A DNA stretch of 64,000 nucleotides, taken from positions 126,501 through 190,500 of the forward strand of contig NZ_UIDD01000012.1 in assembly GCF_900497695.1 (NCBI RefSeq). Reading direction: 5' to 3'. The notes beneath the pieces are model-generated. The model made no database searches. It worked only from the letters and a program-made list of their open reading frames with translations, and was not told where the DNA came from. Source of the stretch: Pseudomonas wadenswilerensis. GTDB lineage: Bacteria; Pseudomonadota; Gammaproteobacteria; Pseudomonadales; Pseudomonadaceae. Below, in pieces: positions 62,922 to 64,000 of the stretch. The stretch's first letter is position 1, and the number at the start of each line of letters is the position of its first letter. The translations under genes were made by a program, and so were the position numbers.

Positions 62922-63904
62922 GATTTGGCACTCCAGCCACCGGCCGGCGCGGCAAAGCGCCAGACGATCGGTCGCGATTCGCCGTCCTGGCGGGTCGCAC
63001 CGTTGTTGTCCAGGCCGATCCAGGCGCCCTTGTCATCGATCACCAGCGCTTCGGCCAAGCCAAAGGGTTGTGAGTAACGCCGAGGTTCGGCCAGGGCATC
63101 GGCGGCAAATGACCAGCAGCGTTCGACCTTGGCAGTCTGCGCGTCCCGCCGGCAGATCCGGTAGGCATTGCGTTCCAGGGTAAAAAGCTTGTCGTTGAAC
63201 AGCGCCAGGTCGGCAAAGTCCCGCGCGACCGGGCGCGGCTTGGCCATCTGCGGCGGTTGCATCTCGACCCCGGCTTCGCTGAGCAGCACGCAGCCGTTGC
63301 CACAGTTCCAGGTGGTTTGCTGGCGATTGATCAACAGCAGGCCACGGCGCTCGCGCTCGGCCGCCAGCCAGATACGGTCACCGGCCGGGCTCACCGCCAG
63401 GCCTTCGAACAGCGCGTTGAAATGCAACAACATGCCGCTGGCCCGCGCCTGGCGGACCATGCTCGAGTCGATCTTCAGCCAGTTGGGCGCGCCCTCCACC
63501 GGGACCTGCAGCACTGCCGCATGGGCTTCGCTGACCAGGTAGTGATTGCCGGCGGCATCGCAGCTCAGGCCTTCAAAATCCAGCTCGCCGCCGCGCACCT
63601 GCGAGGCGGCCCAGGTACGCGAACGCAAGCCCCACGGCAAGCCGCTTTCCGGTACCGGTGGTACCTCCATGTGCAGCGCTTGCGCTTGCCACACGGAGGC
63701 CGAGGTATCCAGGCGGTAGAGCAGCTCGTCGTCACGGTCAGAAACCGCCCACAGGCCGCCACGGCATTCGCTCAAGCCGGACAGGTTGCCGCCGCGCATG
63801 CCTTCGACCGGGTGCTCGGCGACCAGCTTGAGTTCAGGCCACGGCGCTGCCAGTGCGGGAAGCGTCAACAGCGCCAGTGCTGCAGTCAGGGCCAGACGTA
63901 TCAA
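62918..63904 (-). CDS. Esterase-like/phytase-like beta-propeller protein (PF13449 type)
   Basis: A 328-residue secreted protein with a signal peptide (LALTAALALLTLPALA/APWPELK). The repeated short segments NLSGLSECRGGLWAVSDRDDELLY, DFEGLSCDAAGNHYLVSE, LFEGLAVSPAGDRIWLAAERE resemble the esterase-like phytase family. The start is TTG 63904, with GAGG 7 nt upstream, overlapping the parE stop; this kind of coupling suggests one transcript. Confidence 0.78.
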   Translation of the reverse strand: MIRLALTAALALLTLPALAAPWPELKLVAEHPVEGMRGGNLSGLSECRGGLWAVSDRDDELLYRLDTSASVWQAQALHMEVPPVPESGLPWGLRSRTWAASQVRGGELDFEGLSCDAAGNHYLVSEAHAAVLQVPVEGAPNWLKIDSSMVRQARASGMLLHFNALFEGLAVSPAGDRIWLAAERERRGLLLINRQQTTWNCGNGCVLLSEAGVEMQPPQMAKPRPVARDFADLALFNDKLFTLERNAYRICRRDAQTAKVERCWSFAADALAEPRRYSQPFGLAEALVIDDKGAWIGLDNNGATRQDGESRPIVWRFAAPAGGWSAKS

Positions 63905-64000
63905 GCCAGGACCTCGGCCAGGTTACCTTTGGATTCCAGCCAGCTCTTGCGATCGCCGGCGCGCTTTTTGGCCAGCAGCATGTCCATTATCTCGCGGGTG
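63901..64000 (-). CDS. parE: DNA topoisomerase IV subunit B ParE (C-terminal end)
   Basis: The last 32 codons of parE: TREIMDMLLAKKRAGDRKSW followed by LESKGNLAEVLA and a TGA at 63903-63901. This matches the conserved ParE C-terminus. The rest of the gene lies beyond the window. It heads the parE-phytase-like-retropepsin-parC operon. Confidence 0.93.
   Translation of the reverse strand, partial: TREIMDMLLAKKRAGDRKSWLESKGNLAEVLA

Overview
This 64-kb window is a chromosomal segment of a Pseudomonas, most like the P. putida/fluorescens group. Four things support this: the GC-rich coding, the order rpsF-rpsR-DUF2232-rplI-dnaB / rlmB-rnr / purA-hisZ-hflCKX-hfq-miaA-mutL-amiB-tsaE-nnr / queG-orn-rsgA-motBA / rhdA-psd-serB-parCE, a periplasmic azurin, and many intergenic REP elements with a GCCGGCTCCCAC-type core. 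I see no rRNA operon, IS element, integrase or CRISPR array. Most of the window is conserved core genome with a few accessory insertions.

Layout. 1-3.4 kb: branched-chain amino-acid ABC transporter livJ-livH-livM (minus strand, livM cut by the window edge), with a textbook sigma-54 promoter upstream of livJ. 3.8-5.9 kb: NAD salvage pair pncB-nadE. 6-7.3 kb: azurin with a candidate Anr box, a 29-codon small ORF, and a LOG-family phosphoribohydrolase. 7.5-14.2 kb: a translationally coupled operon of two transglutaminase-like proteins flanking a circularly permuted ATP-grasp/alpha-E fusion, an uncharacterised ligation/hydrolysis system. 14.4-16.7 kb: radical-SAM ygiQ. 16.9-21.4 kb: a 1509-residue dermonecrotic-toxin-like protein inserted between ygiQ and dnaB, ending 5 nt from the dnaB stop.

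21.4-28.6 kb: replication/ribosome block (dnaB, rplI, DUF2232, rpsR, rpsF, rlmB, rnr). 28.9-29.2 kb: two identical tRNA-Leu(CAG) genes. 29.3-31.9 kb: a Fur-box-preceded ferric-iron binding protein and fused permease with no ATPase gene beside them. 32.1-34.0 kb: chemoreceptor. 34.2-47.5 kb: purA, hisZ, hflC, hflK, hflX, hfq, miaA, mutL, amiB, tsaE, nnr, then queG on the other strand. 47.6-50.0 kb: TRIC/UPF0126 membrane protein, orn and rsgA.

50.2-50.8 kb: a 19-codon leader ORF coupled to a small TIR-like protein whose usual catalytic glutamate position reads glutamine. 50.8-54.4 kb: motAB with a near-perfect sigma-28 promoter and a divergent HDOD protein. 54.4-59.1 kb: rhdA-psd, serB and the divergent AhpA/Smp-like protein. 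59.1-60.0 kb: a PqiC-type lipoprotein behind a nested inverted repeat. 60.1-64.0 kb: an operon parE(partial)-phytase-like esterase-retropepsin-like protease-parC.

The most promising less-described elements are the TIR/leader pair, the toxin-like giant, the transglutaminase/ATP-grasp operon and the 29-codon ORF upstream of the LOG gene. All functional assignments come from reading motifs by eye; no search was run.
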